In this document: positions 1-7,870 of the stretch, piece after piece | How positions within the stretch are numbered: the stretch's first letter is position 1 | Layout of the letters: the number at the start of each line of letters is the position of its first letter | Program-made: the position numbers and the translations under genes | Notes under the pieces: generated by a model | What the model was told of the DNA's origin: nothing | The model's input: only the letters and a program-made list of their open reading frames with translations | Databases searched by the model: none | Source: an uncultured Clostridia bacterium | GTDB taxonomy: Bacteria; Bacillota; Clostridia; TANB77; CAG-508 | Assembly: GCA_944392945.1 (NCBI GenBank) | Contig: CALXYJ010000003.1 | Location: 29,189-93,188 of the forward strand | Reading direction: 5' to 3' | Length of the DNA: 64,000 bases

Positions 1-547
1 AATTAGAACAATTGCTAGGAAGAATAATCTAGATATTGTTGCGAATAAGCCAGATAGTGAAGATATATGTTTTATACCTGATGGAAACTATAAAAGCTTT
101 TTAGAAAAGAACTCTAATCTTAAACCAAAGATTGGAAACATAGTGTTAAAAAATGGATATGTTTTAGGCAAACATAATGGACTATATAATTATACAATAG
201 GACAAAGAAAGGGAATGGGCATTTCGTATAAAGAGCCATTATTTGTTATTGGTTTTAATGTATTAAAAAATGAGCTAATAGTTGGAACTAAAGAAGAACT
301 TTATTCTAAGGAAGCAATAGTTGGTAAATTGAATATTTTTGTTAATGATGAAGAATTATTTAACAAAGATATATGTGTAAAAACAAGATATACAAAAAAA
401 GAATCTAAGGCAAGATTAGAGAAAATTGAAGATAACAAAATAAAGATTATTTTTAATGAACCAGAAAGAGCAATAACCCCTGGACAGTCAGCAGTATTTT
501 ATAATCAAGATATTGTTTTAGGAGGAGGAATTATTGTAAAAAATTAA
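1..547 (+). CDS. mnmA: tRNA-specific 2-thiouridylase MnmA, C-terminal part
   Basis: This is the C-terminal half of MnmA, the ATP-dependent enzyme that 2-thiolates U34 of tRNAs for Lys, Glu and Gln. The reading frame is open from base 2 at the window edge, so the start lies outside. The motif PDSEDICFIPDG near the edge carries the second catalytic cysteine typical of MnmA. It is followed by the central segment YTIGQRKGMGIS and a beta-barrel tail ending in ERAITPGQSAVFY, all family signatures. No terminator is visible before the next gene 57 bases downstream, so the two may be co-transcribed. The N-terminal PP-loop domain cannot be checked here. Confidence 0.96.
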   Translation, partial: IRTIARKNNLDIVANKPDSEDICFIPDGNYKSFLEKNSNLKPKIGNIVLKNGYVLGKHNGLYNYTIGQRKGMGISYKEPLFVIGFNVLKNELIVGTKEELYSKEAIVGKLNIFVNDEELFNKDICVKTRYTKKESKARLEKIEDNKIKIIFNEPERAITPGQSAVFYNQDIVLGGGIIVKN

Positions 548-604
548 AAGATTTGTTATATTAATAAAAAAATATTTCAAAAGATAAATAAGGAGATGTT
601 AAAT

Positions 605-1027
605 ATGATAAGAGAAGCTAAAATAAGTGATTTAGAAACACTTTCAGAAATATTATTGGATGATAATACTAAGGAAATGGCCAATTATGAGAATTTTTTA
701 ATAAGGGATGCCTTAACAAGCTATAATAAAATTGTATTTATAGATTATGAAAATGAAGTACCTGTAGCATTTGCACAATGTTCATTAATAGATGAAGAAA
801 AATTGAATCCAATAGCTAGTTTAGATCAAATTTGTATAAAGAAAAATTACCAAAATAAAGGTATTGCTAAGAGACTTTTGGTAAAGTGTGAAGCATGGGC
901 TAAAGAAAAAGAATGTAAAAAGTTCTCTGCAAAATGTAATATAGAAGATATTAATACAATGAATATGTATAGTCATTCTGGATTTTCTGAAGTAAACAAA
1001 GTTGCTTATTTTTCAAAAGATATTTAA
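605..1027 (+). CDS. GNAT-family N-acetyltransferase
   Basis: A 140-residue GNAT protein. The acetyl-CoA binding motif A is seen as QNKGIAKRLL (Q/RxxGxG/A pattern), preceded by the strand LDQICIKKNYQ and followed by the usual NxxMYxxxGF motif as NTMNMYSHSGF. Substrate unknown. I chose ATG 605 over ATG 596 because the AGGAG at 591-595 directly abuts 596 but is well spaced from 605. The gene lies between mnmA and a penicillin-binding protein, 17 bases before the latter, and may share its transcript. Confidence 0.88.
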   Translation: MIREAKISDLETLSEILLDDNTKEMANYENFLIRDALTSYNKIVFIDYENEVPVAFAQCSLIDEEKLNPIASLDQICIKKNYQNKGIAKRLLVKCEAWAKEKECKKFSAKCNIEDINTMNMYSHSGFSEVNKVAYFSKDI

Positions 1028-1044
1028 TTTAAGGAGCTTAATTT

Positions 1045-3630
1045 ATGAGTAGGAGAAAACTAAAGAAAGAAGAAGAGGAAGAATTTGTACCAAAAGCTTT
1101 TAAGAAAACAAAAACAGAGAGTACAAATAGTAAAAATAGAAGATTTAAAAAGAATGGTAAAAAGAGAATGAATAAAAAATTAAAAAAATTCATTATCTTT
1201 TTAATAATTATTATCTTAATTGTATTTGGGATAATATTAGCTGTATCTGCACATAATTTTAGAAGTGTAGCTAAAGATATGCTGATTAATGAAAATTCAA
1301 TAATTGTTGATGATGATGGAAACCAAATAGCAAAACTTGGAAGTGAAAGGAAACAAATAAAAATAAGTATTGCAGATATGCCAGATAATTTAAAAAATGC
1401 ATATGTATCTATAGAAGATGAAAGATTTTATAAGCATTATGGTATAGATATAAAAAGAACTGGTTCTGCTATTTTAAATTATATATTTCATTTTGGAAAT
1501 TCATCATATGGAGGAAGTACAATTACTCAGCAATTAGTAAAAAATATGACAGGTGATTCTACAGACAGTATTTTTAGAAAAGTAAAAGAATGGTGGCAAG
1601 CTTGGAATTTAGAATGTATAACAGATAAAGAAAATATATTAGAAGCATATCTAAATATTATATATGTTGGTCCAAGTATTTATGGTGTTCAAGCAGGAAG
1701 TATTTATTATTTTAATAAAGATTGCAAAGACTTAAGCTTAGAAGAATGCGCTTTTTTAGCAGGATTAAACCATTCGCCAAATTCATATAATCCTTTTGGA
1801 GATAAAGATAATTCAGAAAAAATAAAGAGTAGAACCAAAACAGTATTATCAAAAATGTTAGAGTTGGGATATATAGAAGAGGAAGAATATAATAAAGCTA
1901 TAGAAAATGTAGATGCTGGCTTAAAGTTTAATAAAGGTAATATAGACTCTGGTAATGGAGTATATTCATACCATACTGATGCAGTAATTAATAATATAAT
2001 TAATGATATTTCTGAAAAATATAATATTTCTTCTGATTTTGCCACGAATTATATATATATGGCAGGTTTAACAATAACAAGTACACAGGATTCTAAAATT
2101 CAAAGTCAAATTGAAACAGAAATGGAAAAAAGTAAATACATATTAGATTCTAATGAAGGTGGAGATCATTCACAAGCAGCAATGGTTATAATAGATCATA
2201 AAACTGGTTATGTATTAGGTTGTGTAGGTGGACTTGGAGAAAAAAACAAACCTCGTTCTTTAAATAGAGCTACACAAAGTATTAGACAAACTGGATCGGC
2301 AATTAAACCAATAGCAGTTGTAGGACCTGCAATACAGAAAAAAATAATCACAGCGTCATCAATATATGATGATACAGAAAAAGATTTTCCTGATGGATAT
2401 CATCCTGTAGATTATAGTAAATCTTTAGGAAAAATTACGGTACGTAGAGCGATAGAATCTTCACAGAATATTCCTTTTGTGGAAATTATGCAAGAGCTAA
2501 AGCCTAGTGTGGCAATGGATTATTTAGAAGATTTAGGTATTACAACATTAACAGAAGAGGATAATAATTTAACATTAGCTTTAGGTGGATTGGATAAAGG
2601 TATAAGTCCTCTAGAGATGGCAGGAGCTTATGCAGCTATAGCTAATGATGGTGAATATATAGAACCTGTATTTTATAAAAATATAAAAGATAATGCAGGG
2701 AAGATTATAATAACTCCTAAACAAGATAAGAAAAGAGTATTTTCTAAAGAAACCGCTTTTATTCTTAAAAGCTTACTTACTCAGCCAGTTGTTGGAAGTA
2801 ATGGAACAGCTAAATATTGTAAAATCAATGGAATCGATGTTGCCGCTAAAACAGGTACTACAGATTCAAATTATGATAGATGGCTTTGTGGATTCACACC
2901 ATATTATACAGGTGTTACATGGTATGGATATGATCAGAATGAAACAGTAGATTTTGATAAAAGAAATCCTGCTGGATTAATTTGGGCTAATGTAATGTCT
3001 AGAATACATGCAGGTTTAAAAACAGCATATTTTGAAAAAACTTCTGCAGTGCAAGAGGTTACTGTTTGTGCAGAAACGGGAATGAAAGCAAGAACTGGAT
3101 GTAAAAATACTTATACAGAATATTTTTTAAGATTTACTGTTCCAGATTTATGTAATGAACATAGTGGAAGTGAATTAAAAACTACAGACAATGAAGATGA
3201 GAATAATAATAAATCAGAAGGTATTGTACAAGAGATTAAAGAAGAAATAGATGAAGAGGAACCAGATATGAATACAAATGTTGTAACTACACAGGAAACA
3301 GGTCCTAGTGAAAGTGAATCTGATACAAATAATAATGTAAATACAAATTCTAATAGTAATACAAATACAAATACTAATACTAATTCTAATAGAAATGAAA
3401 ATACTGACAGAAATACTAATATGAATACAAATACTAACAGTAATACAAATACGAATACCAATATGAATAGTAATACAAATACAAATGCAAATACTAATAC
3501 TAATATAAATGCTAATCAAAATACTGATACAAATACCAATAGAAATGAAAATACTAATAGCAATACTAATAGTAATTCAAATAGGGATACAGATACAGTA
3601 GTAGGTAATCAAGCTACAGCAAGTGATTAA
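1045..3630 (+). CDS. Class A penicillin-binding protein (transglycosylase/transpeptidase)
   Basis: Bifunctional peptidoglycan synthase. A basic cytoplasmic tail (1-48) is followed by one membrane segment (about 49-68). The GT51 glycosyltransferase domain shows EDERFYKHYG (catalytic Glu near 124) and GGSTITQQ at 156-163. The transpeptidase domain shows SAIK at 418-421 (nucleophile Ser418), SQN at 473-475 and KTGTT at 602-606. All three penicillin-binding motifs are therefore intact. An acidic linker follows, then about 100 residues of Asn/Thr/Ser repeats (about 760-861). AAGGAG precedes the ATG. A rho-independent hairpin follows the stop. The PBP1a/ponA type is clear, but the tail is unusual. 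Confidence 0.96.
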   Translation: MSRRKLKKEEEEEFVPKAFKKTKTESTNSKNRRFKKNGKKRMNKKLKKFIIFLIIIILIVFGIILAVSAHNFRSVAKDMLINENSIIVDDDGNQIAKLGSERKQIKISIADMPDNLKNAYVSIEDERFYKHYGIDIKRTGSAILNYIFHFGNSSYGGSTITQQLVKNMTGDSTDSIFRKVKEWWQAWNLECITDKENILEAYLNIIYVGPSIYGVQAGSIYYFNKDCKDLSLEECAFLAGLNHSPNSYNPFGDKDNSEKIKSRTKTVLSKMLELGYIEEEEYNKAIENVDAGLKFNKGNIDSGNGVYSYHTDAVINNIINDISEKYNISSDFATNYIYMAGLTITSTQDSKIQSQIETEMEKSKYILDSNEGGDHSQAAMVIIDHKTGYVLGCVGGLGEKNKPRSLNRATQSIRQTGSAIKPIAVVGPAIQKKIITASSIYDDTEKDFPDGYHPVDYSKSLGKITVRRAIESSQNIPFVEIMQELKPSVAMDYLEDLGITTLTEEDNNLTLALGGLDKGISPLEMAGAYAAIANDGEYIEPVFYKNIKDNAGKIIITPKQDKKRVFSKETAFILKSLLTQPVVGSNGTAKYCKINGIDVAAKTGTTDSNYDRWLCGFTPYYTGVTWYGYDQNETVDFDKRNPAGLIWANVMSRIHAGLKTAYFEKTSAVQEVTVCAETGMKARTGCKNTYTEYFLRFTVPDLCNEHSGSELKTTDNEDENNNKSEGIVQEIKEEIDEEEPDMNTNVVTTQETGPSESESDTNNNVNTNSNSNTNTNTNTNSNRNENTDRNTNMNTNTNSNTNTNTNMNSNTNTNANTNTNINANQNTDTNTNRNENTNSNTNSNSNRDTDTVVGNQATASD
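3322..3627 (+). repeat. Low-complexity Asn-Thr-rich coding repeat at PBP C-terminus
   Basis: About 300 bases of degenerate AAT-ACA/ACT triplets encode an irregular NTNTNSNTN tail with occasional Arg, Glu and Asp. Codons alternate between ACA, ACT, ACG and ACC and between AAT and AAC, so the array is not a pure microsatellite; this suggests it is kept at the protein level. Such tails usually lie outside the membrane and span or contact the wall. Antisense ORFs over it are shadows. Confidence 0.85.
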
Positions 3631-3637
3631 AAGATAT

Positions 3638-3675
3638 AATACAGTTTATATGAATAATATAGGCTGTATTTTTTT
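3638..3675 (+). terminator. Rho-independent terminator after the PBP gene
   Basis: AATACAG (3638-3644) pairs with CTGTATT (3664-3670) and is followed by a T run. It lies directly after the PBP stop. Confidence 0.8.
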
Positions 3676-3720
3676 GTGTAGAAACTATTTATATAGCAAA
3701 CAAATTTTTTAAAAAAACTA

Positions 3721-3770
3721 TTGCATAAAAACACATGTTCGTATATAATTTTAATACGAACATTTATTTA
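3721..3770 (+). promoter_or_regulatory. Sigma-A promoter with overlapping LexA-like operator
   Basis: -35 TTGCAT (3721-3726), 17-base spacer, -10 TATAAT (3744-3749). Inside the spacer AAAACACATGTTCG (3728-3741) matches 11 of 14 bases of the Gram-positive SOS box CGAACATATGTTCG. A second half-site CGAACAT (3757-3763) covers the expected start of transcription. A 10-base inverted repeat (3735-3744 and 3754-3763) joins the two. LexA binding is inferred from sequence only. Confidence 0.6.
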
Positions 3771-3793
3771 GTTTTTATGCGAGGAGGATTAAA

Positions 3794-4060
3794 ATGAAAA
3801 AATTAGTAATAATATTTGTATTAATTGTTTTAATAGTTATATTTGCAAAATCAACTTATTCTAAGCAAGAAGTTACATATAAAACTCAGTATATTTATTC
3901 TGGAGATACTTTATGGTCAATAGCGTGTATAGAAAAATCAAATAATGCTTATTATAAGAATAAGGATATAAGATATATAATAAACGATATAAAATATATC
4001 AACAATTTAAAAAATTCAAATTTATCAGAAGGAATGGAACTAAAGATTCCATCATATTAA
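3794..4060 (+). CDS. Small membrane-anchored LysM protein, YneA-like
   Basis: An 88-residue protein with an N-terminal membrane segment or signal anchor (residues 3-20) and one LysM-type domain (YIYSGDTLWSIA through GMELKIPSY). The size and layout match YneA, the SOS-induced division inhibitor of Bacillus. YneA is transcribed next to lexA and controlled by LexA; here no lexA is adjacent, but the promoter carries a LexA-like site. AGGAGG lies 6 bases before the ATG. The function as a cell-division suppressor is inferred from architecture plus promoter, since LysM domains are found in many wall proteins. Confidence 0.72.
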   Translation: MKKLVIIFVLIVLIVIFAKSTYSKQEVTYKTQYIYSGDTLWSIACIEKSNNAYYKNKDIRYIINDIKYINNLKNSNLSEGMELKIPSY

Positions 4061-4165
4061 TTATTTACTAAAAATTACTTGCAAACACAATTCAAGAATT
4101 ATATAATTTTTTTAAAAAGCGAAAGGAATATAAAACTAATTTATAGTTAAAAAAGGTATTAACTT

Positions 4166-5242
4166 ATGAAGAAAAAAAAGAATTTTATGAAAAAATTAAG
4201 CAATATATTAATAAACATGCCACGAAAATTTAAGCTTATTTTAGTAGTAATACTTATAATAGTAATAATATCAGCAATGATTAGTATAATTATTATACAA
4301 AACTCAAAACAAAGACTAGAGCTTTATACTGGTGATAATATAAACGAAAAAAAATATCCAGGGTATAAAGAATTAATAGATAAATTAAAGGAAGAACATC
4401 CTAATTGGAACGTTTCATTATTTTATACAAAATTAGATTGGCAAGATGTTATTAAAAATGAAGGACATTCTGATTCAAGAACATATCCTTTAAATTTGAT
4501 TCCAGATACTTCCACTTATTCTGGTGAGTGGCAATGTGATAAAGATAATGGAAAAACTTATGATAACGGAACCTGGTTGTGTGCTTCTGATAAAGCAATT
4601 GCATATAAAATGGATCCAAGGAATTTATTAAATTCAGAAGATATTTTTCAATTAAAAGAATTAAATTTTATAAATAATGCAAATACAAAAGAGGGAATAA
4701 TGAGTAAGACAGAGGAGAGTTTTTTAGAAGGAGAAAGTATCGCAGATGCAATATTAGAAGCAGGAGAAAAATACAATATAGATCCATATTTTATAGTATC
4801 AAGATTAATTCAAGAGCAAGGTAAAAAGGGTACAAGGTTATCACAAGGATATGAATACAATGGTCAAATAGTGTATAATCCATTTAATATTGCTGCTAGT
4901 GGTAATTCACAAACAAGTATTATAAATAATGCTGCAGAATATGCATACTCACATGAATGGTTCTCATTAGAAAAAGCATTATTAGAAGGAATAAATTTTA
5001 TAAATAGTAAATATATGGATGTAGGTCAAAACACGTTATATTTTCAAAAATTCGATGTTATAGAGGAAAATAAATTGTATGTTAATCAATATATGCAAAA
5101 TTTGTTAGCCCCAACTTCGGAAAGTATTATTTTGTTAGATCAATATAAAAGTTCAAATACAGTAGATTCAGAGTTTAACTTTATAATTCCTCTTTATGAA
5201 AATATGCCACAAAATTTATCAGAAGAGCCAAAAAATGATTAG
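4166..5242 (+). CDS. N-acetylglucosaminidase-like wall hydrolase
   Basis: A 358-residue secreted or membrane-anchored protein: basic N-terminus, membrane segment about 25-46, then an extracellular region. The C-terminal half resembles the glucosaminidase (PF01832-type) fold common in clostridia: EAGEKYNIDPYFIVSRLIQEQG contains the expected catalytic Glu, followed by YNPFNIAASG and the YAYSHEWFSLEKAL helix. The preceding domain (YPGYKELIDKLKEEHPNW) is typical of clostridial wall hydrolases with this layout. It ends at a TAG whose frame stays open into the next segment. The ribosome site is weak. Role: peptidoglycan turnover. Confidence 0.8.
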   Translation: MKKKKNFMKKLSNILINMPRKFKLILVVILIIVIISAMISIIIIQNSKQRLELYTGDNINEKKYPGYKELIDKLKEEHPNWNVSLFYTKLDWQDVIKNEGHSDSRTYPLNLIPDTSTYSGEWQCDKDNGKTYDNGTWLCASDKAIAYKMDPRNLLNSEDIFQLKELNFINNANTKEGIMSKTEESFLEGESIADAILEAGEKYNIDPYFIVSRLIQEQGKKGTRLSQGYEYNGQIVYNPFNIAASGNSQTSIINNAAEYAYSHEWFSLEKALLEGINFINSKYMDVGQNTLYFQKFDVIEENKLYVNQYMQNLLAPTSESIILLDQYKSSNTVDSEFNFIIPLYENMPQNLSEEPKND

Positions 5243-6079
5243 TGGTTAATACAAAAAACACCGATTGATTCACCTAATTATTTGGGAAATGATATAAACT
5301 TAAATGTTACGACAGATTTTACGCAAAATATTGCAGATTCTAAAATAATATATGATACACAATATTTTAATCAAAAAATGGGAATTAAATTGACTATTAC
5401 AGATATTAATGGTAATGTATTACAAAACGATAGTTTATTAGGTATTTATTTTACATTAAATGGTGTAAATTATTATCCTAGAATAGATGGAACTACTAGA
5501 ATAAAAATAGCTGATAAAGTATCAAATGTATTATCTAAGATAACTATTAATACATCGAATAATACAACTTTAGCAACGGGGGAATATACTGTAAAAATAG
5601 AATCATTTGGTTCTTCAGATGGTATATATTATGGATTAAATTCATCAGATAGTACAGAAGTTAAAATGACAATTATTAACTCTAAGTATGGACTAAAAGT
5701 TAATACTGATGATGTATCAAAAATATTAGATAAAAATACTGGTCAAAATAAGAATAATGAAAATATAATAAAAGGAAATCTTGAATATTCTTCTGGTTTG
5801 TCAAATCCAAATATTACAATTTCTTTATATAGAAGGAAATATGATACAATTTATTCACAAGAATATGAATTAGTTAATTTAACAGATTATATATCAAATA
5901 ATTTAGATTTATCTGAACATGAAAATGAATATGTATTTTCTGATAAACCTACAGATAGTATGGAGATTACTTTAAATACAAAAAATAATTTAACTACTGG
6001 TACATATAAGATAGTATTTAAATTATATGATAACTCTGAATATATCGGTGAAGATTATGAATATGTAATTATTAAATAG
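5243..6079 (+). pseudogene. C-terminal remnant of a large surface protein, start missing
   Basis: This 279-codon open stretch is in the same frame as the upstream hydrolase and is separated from it only by TAG 5240-5242. It has no signal peptide, and no ATG with a ribosome site near its 5' end (only TTG 5282 or ATG 5378, neither with a Shine-Dalgarno). The protein is beta-rich with many Asn and Thr, and ends KIVFKLYDNSEYIGEDYEYVI. From memory it resembles the last domains of very large clostridial surface proteins that sit beside SipW peptidases. The simplest reading is a 5'-deleted gene, or a readthrough extension of the hydrolase. I cannot tell which. Confidence 0.6.
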
Positions 6080-6138
6080 TGAGGATACAAATGAAATATG
6101 ATAAAAATTCTATAGAAAAGTGAAAAAGAAAAATAAAT

Positions 6139-6678
6139 ATGTTTTCCAAAATATTATATATAATTGTAATAATTTTAATGTATAATTTAGTATTAGTTGC
6201 AATTTCTTTTATAAGTAAACAGGATTTTAATGGTCTATTTGGTTATAAAGCATATAATATAGTTACAAGCAGTATGGAGCCTAATATTAATATAGGAGAT
6301 ATAATTATTACAAAAAATGTTAAAGATCAAGATGACTTAAATGTTGAAGATGTTATATCTTTTAAACAAAATGGGGAAGTTGTAACACATAGAATTATAG
6401 GTATTGAGGAAGTAAATGGTGAAAAAAGATTTATTACCAAAGGGGATAATAACAATATCCCCGATTTGGAAAAAATAACTTTTTCGCAAATAGAAGGTAA
6501 AAAAATTATAACCATACCATATTTAGGAAAAATAGTTGAATTTTTAGAAAATAGAGTAATATTTTTAATTATTATTTTAATTATCTTAATATTATACTTA
6601 TATAGATTAAATAAAGTAGAAAAAAGTGAACTAAGAAGAGAAAAAAGAAGAAATATAAAGCCTAATAAAATTAATTAA
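6139..6678 (+). CDS. sipW: SipW-type signal peptidase I
   Basis: A 179-residue ER-type signal peptidase. N-terminal membrane segment (about 4-25), catalytic Ser45 in SSMEP, His84 in THRIIG where bacterial type I enzymes carry Lys, KGDNNN near 101-106, and a C-terminal membrane segment (about 139-158). The Ser/His pair marks the SipW/archaeal class that matures TasA-like or large surface proteins, fitting the remnant just upstream. ATG 6139 lacks a ribosome site. A better start, ATG 6091 with GAGG at 6081, is in the same frame but is cut by TGA 6121-6123 after ten codons. Expression may thus be damaged. Confidence 0.85.
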   Translation: MFSKILYIIVIILMYNLVLVAISFISKQDFNGLFGYKAYNIVTSSMEPNINIGDIIITKNVKDQDDLNVEDVISFKQNGEVVTHRIIGIEEVNGEKRFITKGDNNNIPDLEKITFSQIEGKKIITIPYLGKIVEFLENRVIFLIIILIILILYLYRLNKVEKSELRREKRRNIKPNKIN

Positions 6679-6700
6679 AGATTATTTTGGAGGATTCTAT

Positions 6701-7054
6701 ATGAATAAATATGAATTGATAGCAAATCTAACAAAAGAGACAAAAGAAATTTATGAAAAGCACTATTTATCTGAAAAATATGAACTTATAGTAAATGAAG
6801 ATAATATGATTTTGGCTAAAAAAACAGATAATGAAGATATAAATCTAAACCATGAAGAAATTATTATTAAAGTAATTAAAAGTATGATTAAAAAATATAA
6901 TGGTTATGGAATATTATATATAAATTTGACAAAAGAGATTAATTCAATACTTGATAGTATTAAAGAAGACACTAATTTACGAACAACTGATAATAGAATC
7001 TCATGGCCAATAAGGCAAGCAATTGTTAAAGCCATTGCAGATAAGAAAATATAA
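6701..7054 (+). CDS. Hypothetical protein, 117 residues
   Basis: I do not recognise this protein. It is soluble, Lys/Glu/Ile rich and has no signal peptide. It has a helix-rich N-terminus (ANLTKETKEIYEKHYLSEKY) and a C-terminal segment NRISWPIRQAIVKAIADKK that looks like an amphipathic helix. GGAGG lies 7 bases before the ATG. It sits 22 bases after sipW and could be in the same transcript; the hairpin at 7091-7121 lies downstream. Confidence 0.75.
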   Translation: MNKYELIANLTKETKEIYEKHYLSEKYELIVNEDNMILAKKTDNEDINLNHEEIIIKVIKSMIKKYNGYGILYINLTKEINSILDSIKEDTNLRTTDNRISWPIRQAIVKAIADKKI

Positions 7055-7090
7055 GATAAAACAAAATTGAATAGTATATAATTAAAGTAT

Positions 7091-7121
7091 GAAGGAGAAG
7101 ACTTTAGCGGTCTTCTCCTTC
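7091..7121. terminator. 12-bp hairpin overlapping the end of the minus-strand cassette gene
   Basis: GAAGGAGAAGAC (7091-7102) pairs perfectly with GTCTTCTCCTTC (7110-7121). On the minus strand it includes the last codons and stop of the 7104-7481 gene and is followed by a weakly T-rich tract. It can also end plus-strand transcription from the sipW side. Confidence 0.75.
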
Positions 7122-7481
7122 ATATTTGTCGCCAATAAATTTCACTAAAAAGTATAATTCACCTACATTCGATACAGATACGAACGCAGGGTATTCTATC
7201 TGATATGGGTTATTTAACTTCCATAAGCGAAATTCTGACATAAATTTACTGATATAACATTTGGCAGTAGATAAGAGTATCCCTCTGCTTTTGGATAATT
7301 CTTCAGCTACATCTTTTAGTAGATAATCCTCTTCTCCTTTTTTATGAGCAATACACAATATTTCGAGTGAAGATTCATAATACTTTGAACTCTTTTTAAT
7401 ATCGAGTTCTTTAGAGAGAAACTGCATTGATTTCTCCTCGAATTTCTTATCTACACTTTCTGCAACTGTCCGTTTTTTCAT
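7104..7481 (-). CDS. Hypothetical cassette protein, 125 residues
   Basis: Not recognised. A soluble, mostly helical basic protein (KKRTVAESVDKKFEEKSMQF at the N-terminus). A middle segment LLKDVAEELSKSRGILLSTAKCYISKF resembles a helix-turn-helix, so DNA binding is possible but unproven. It is a monocistronic cassette: promoter at 7501-7529, AAAGGAGG before ATG 7481, and a 12-bp hairpin over the stop. Its base composition looks less AT-rich than the neighbouring genes. It is convergent with the sipW-side genes. Confidence 0.75.
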   Translation of the reverse strand: MKKRTVAESVDKKFEEKSMQFLSKELDIKKSSKYYESSLEILCIAHKKGEEDYLLKDVAEELSKSRGILLSTAKCYISKFMSEFRLWKLNNPYQIEYPAFVSVSNVGELYFLVKFIGDKYEGEDR

Positions 7482-7500
7482 TCAAAAAATCCTCCTTTGG

Positions 7501-7529
7501 GTTATAATCTATATAATTATAACTCCAAA
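7501..7529 (-). promoter_or_regulatory. Promoter of the 7104-7481 gene with internal inverted repeat
   Basis: Reading the minus strand: -35 TTTGGA (7529-7524), 17 bases, -10 TATAAC (7506-7501). GTTATAAT and ATTATAAC form an inverted repeat (7501-7523) that spans the spacer and -10, possibly an operator for the gene's own HTH-like product. Confidence 0.5.
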
Positions 7530-7663
7530 AGTGCTAAGAATCAAATTTTATGTATTTTGTGATAGAAAAATTATTCATATTATTGAAAATATACAAAAAA
7601 TATTATATCTTATAAGTAATGTATTTTATTTCATAGAAAAAGAAAAATAGGGGGGAATTAAAC

Positions 7664-7870
7664 ATGTTAAAAAAATTAAAAACAAGTGCTTCATTAATAA
7701 TTATAGGAGAAATTTTATCTTGGGCAGTATCTTATTTTTCAAACAATGATATTAGCAATTTTTCTGAGTTTACTTCTGGTGTTTTACTAGGTATATCAAT
7801 TGGCATAAAATTAATAGGAATTGTATTATTAATAATTTCAATTGTTAAATATTCAGGAAAAGAAATTTGA
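7664..7870 (+). CDS. Small membrane protein, 68 residues
   Basis: Two predicted membrane segments (about 9-25 and 38-62). A purine-rich AGGGGGG tract precedes ATG 7664. The end overlaps the next reading frame by 29 bases. I do not recognise the family. In ordinary anti-sigma loci this position is held by an ECF sigma factor gene; here it is not. Confidence 0.6.
   Translation: MLKKLKTSASLIIIGEILSWAVSYFSNNDISNFSEFTSGVLLGISIGIKLIGIVLLIISIVKYSGKEI

Noticed and set aside
3111..3519. Antisense ORFs with long Ile/Val-rich or Phe/Val-rich translations under the PBP tail
   Set aside because: They are shadows of the AAT/ACA repeat read on the other strand and have no start context.
6121..6123. TGA read as tryptophan (altered genetic code) in sipW
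   Set aside because: TGA ends other genes here in a normal way, for example at 9042-9044, and Trp is coded by TGG throughout.
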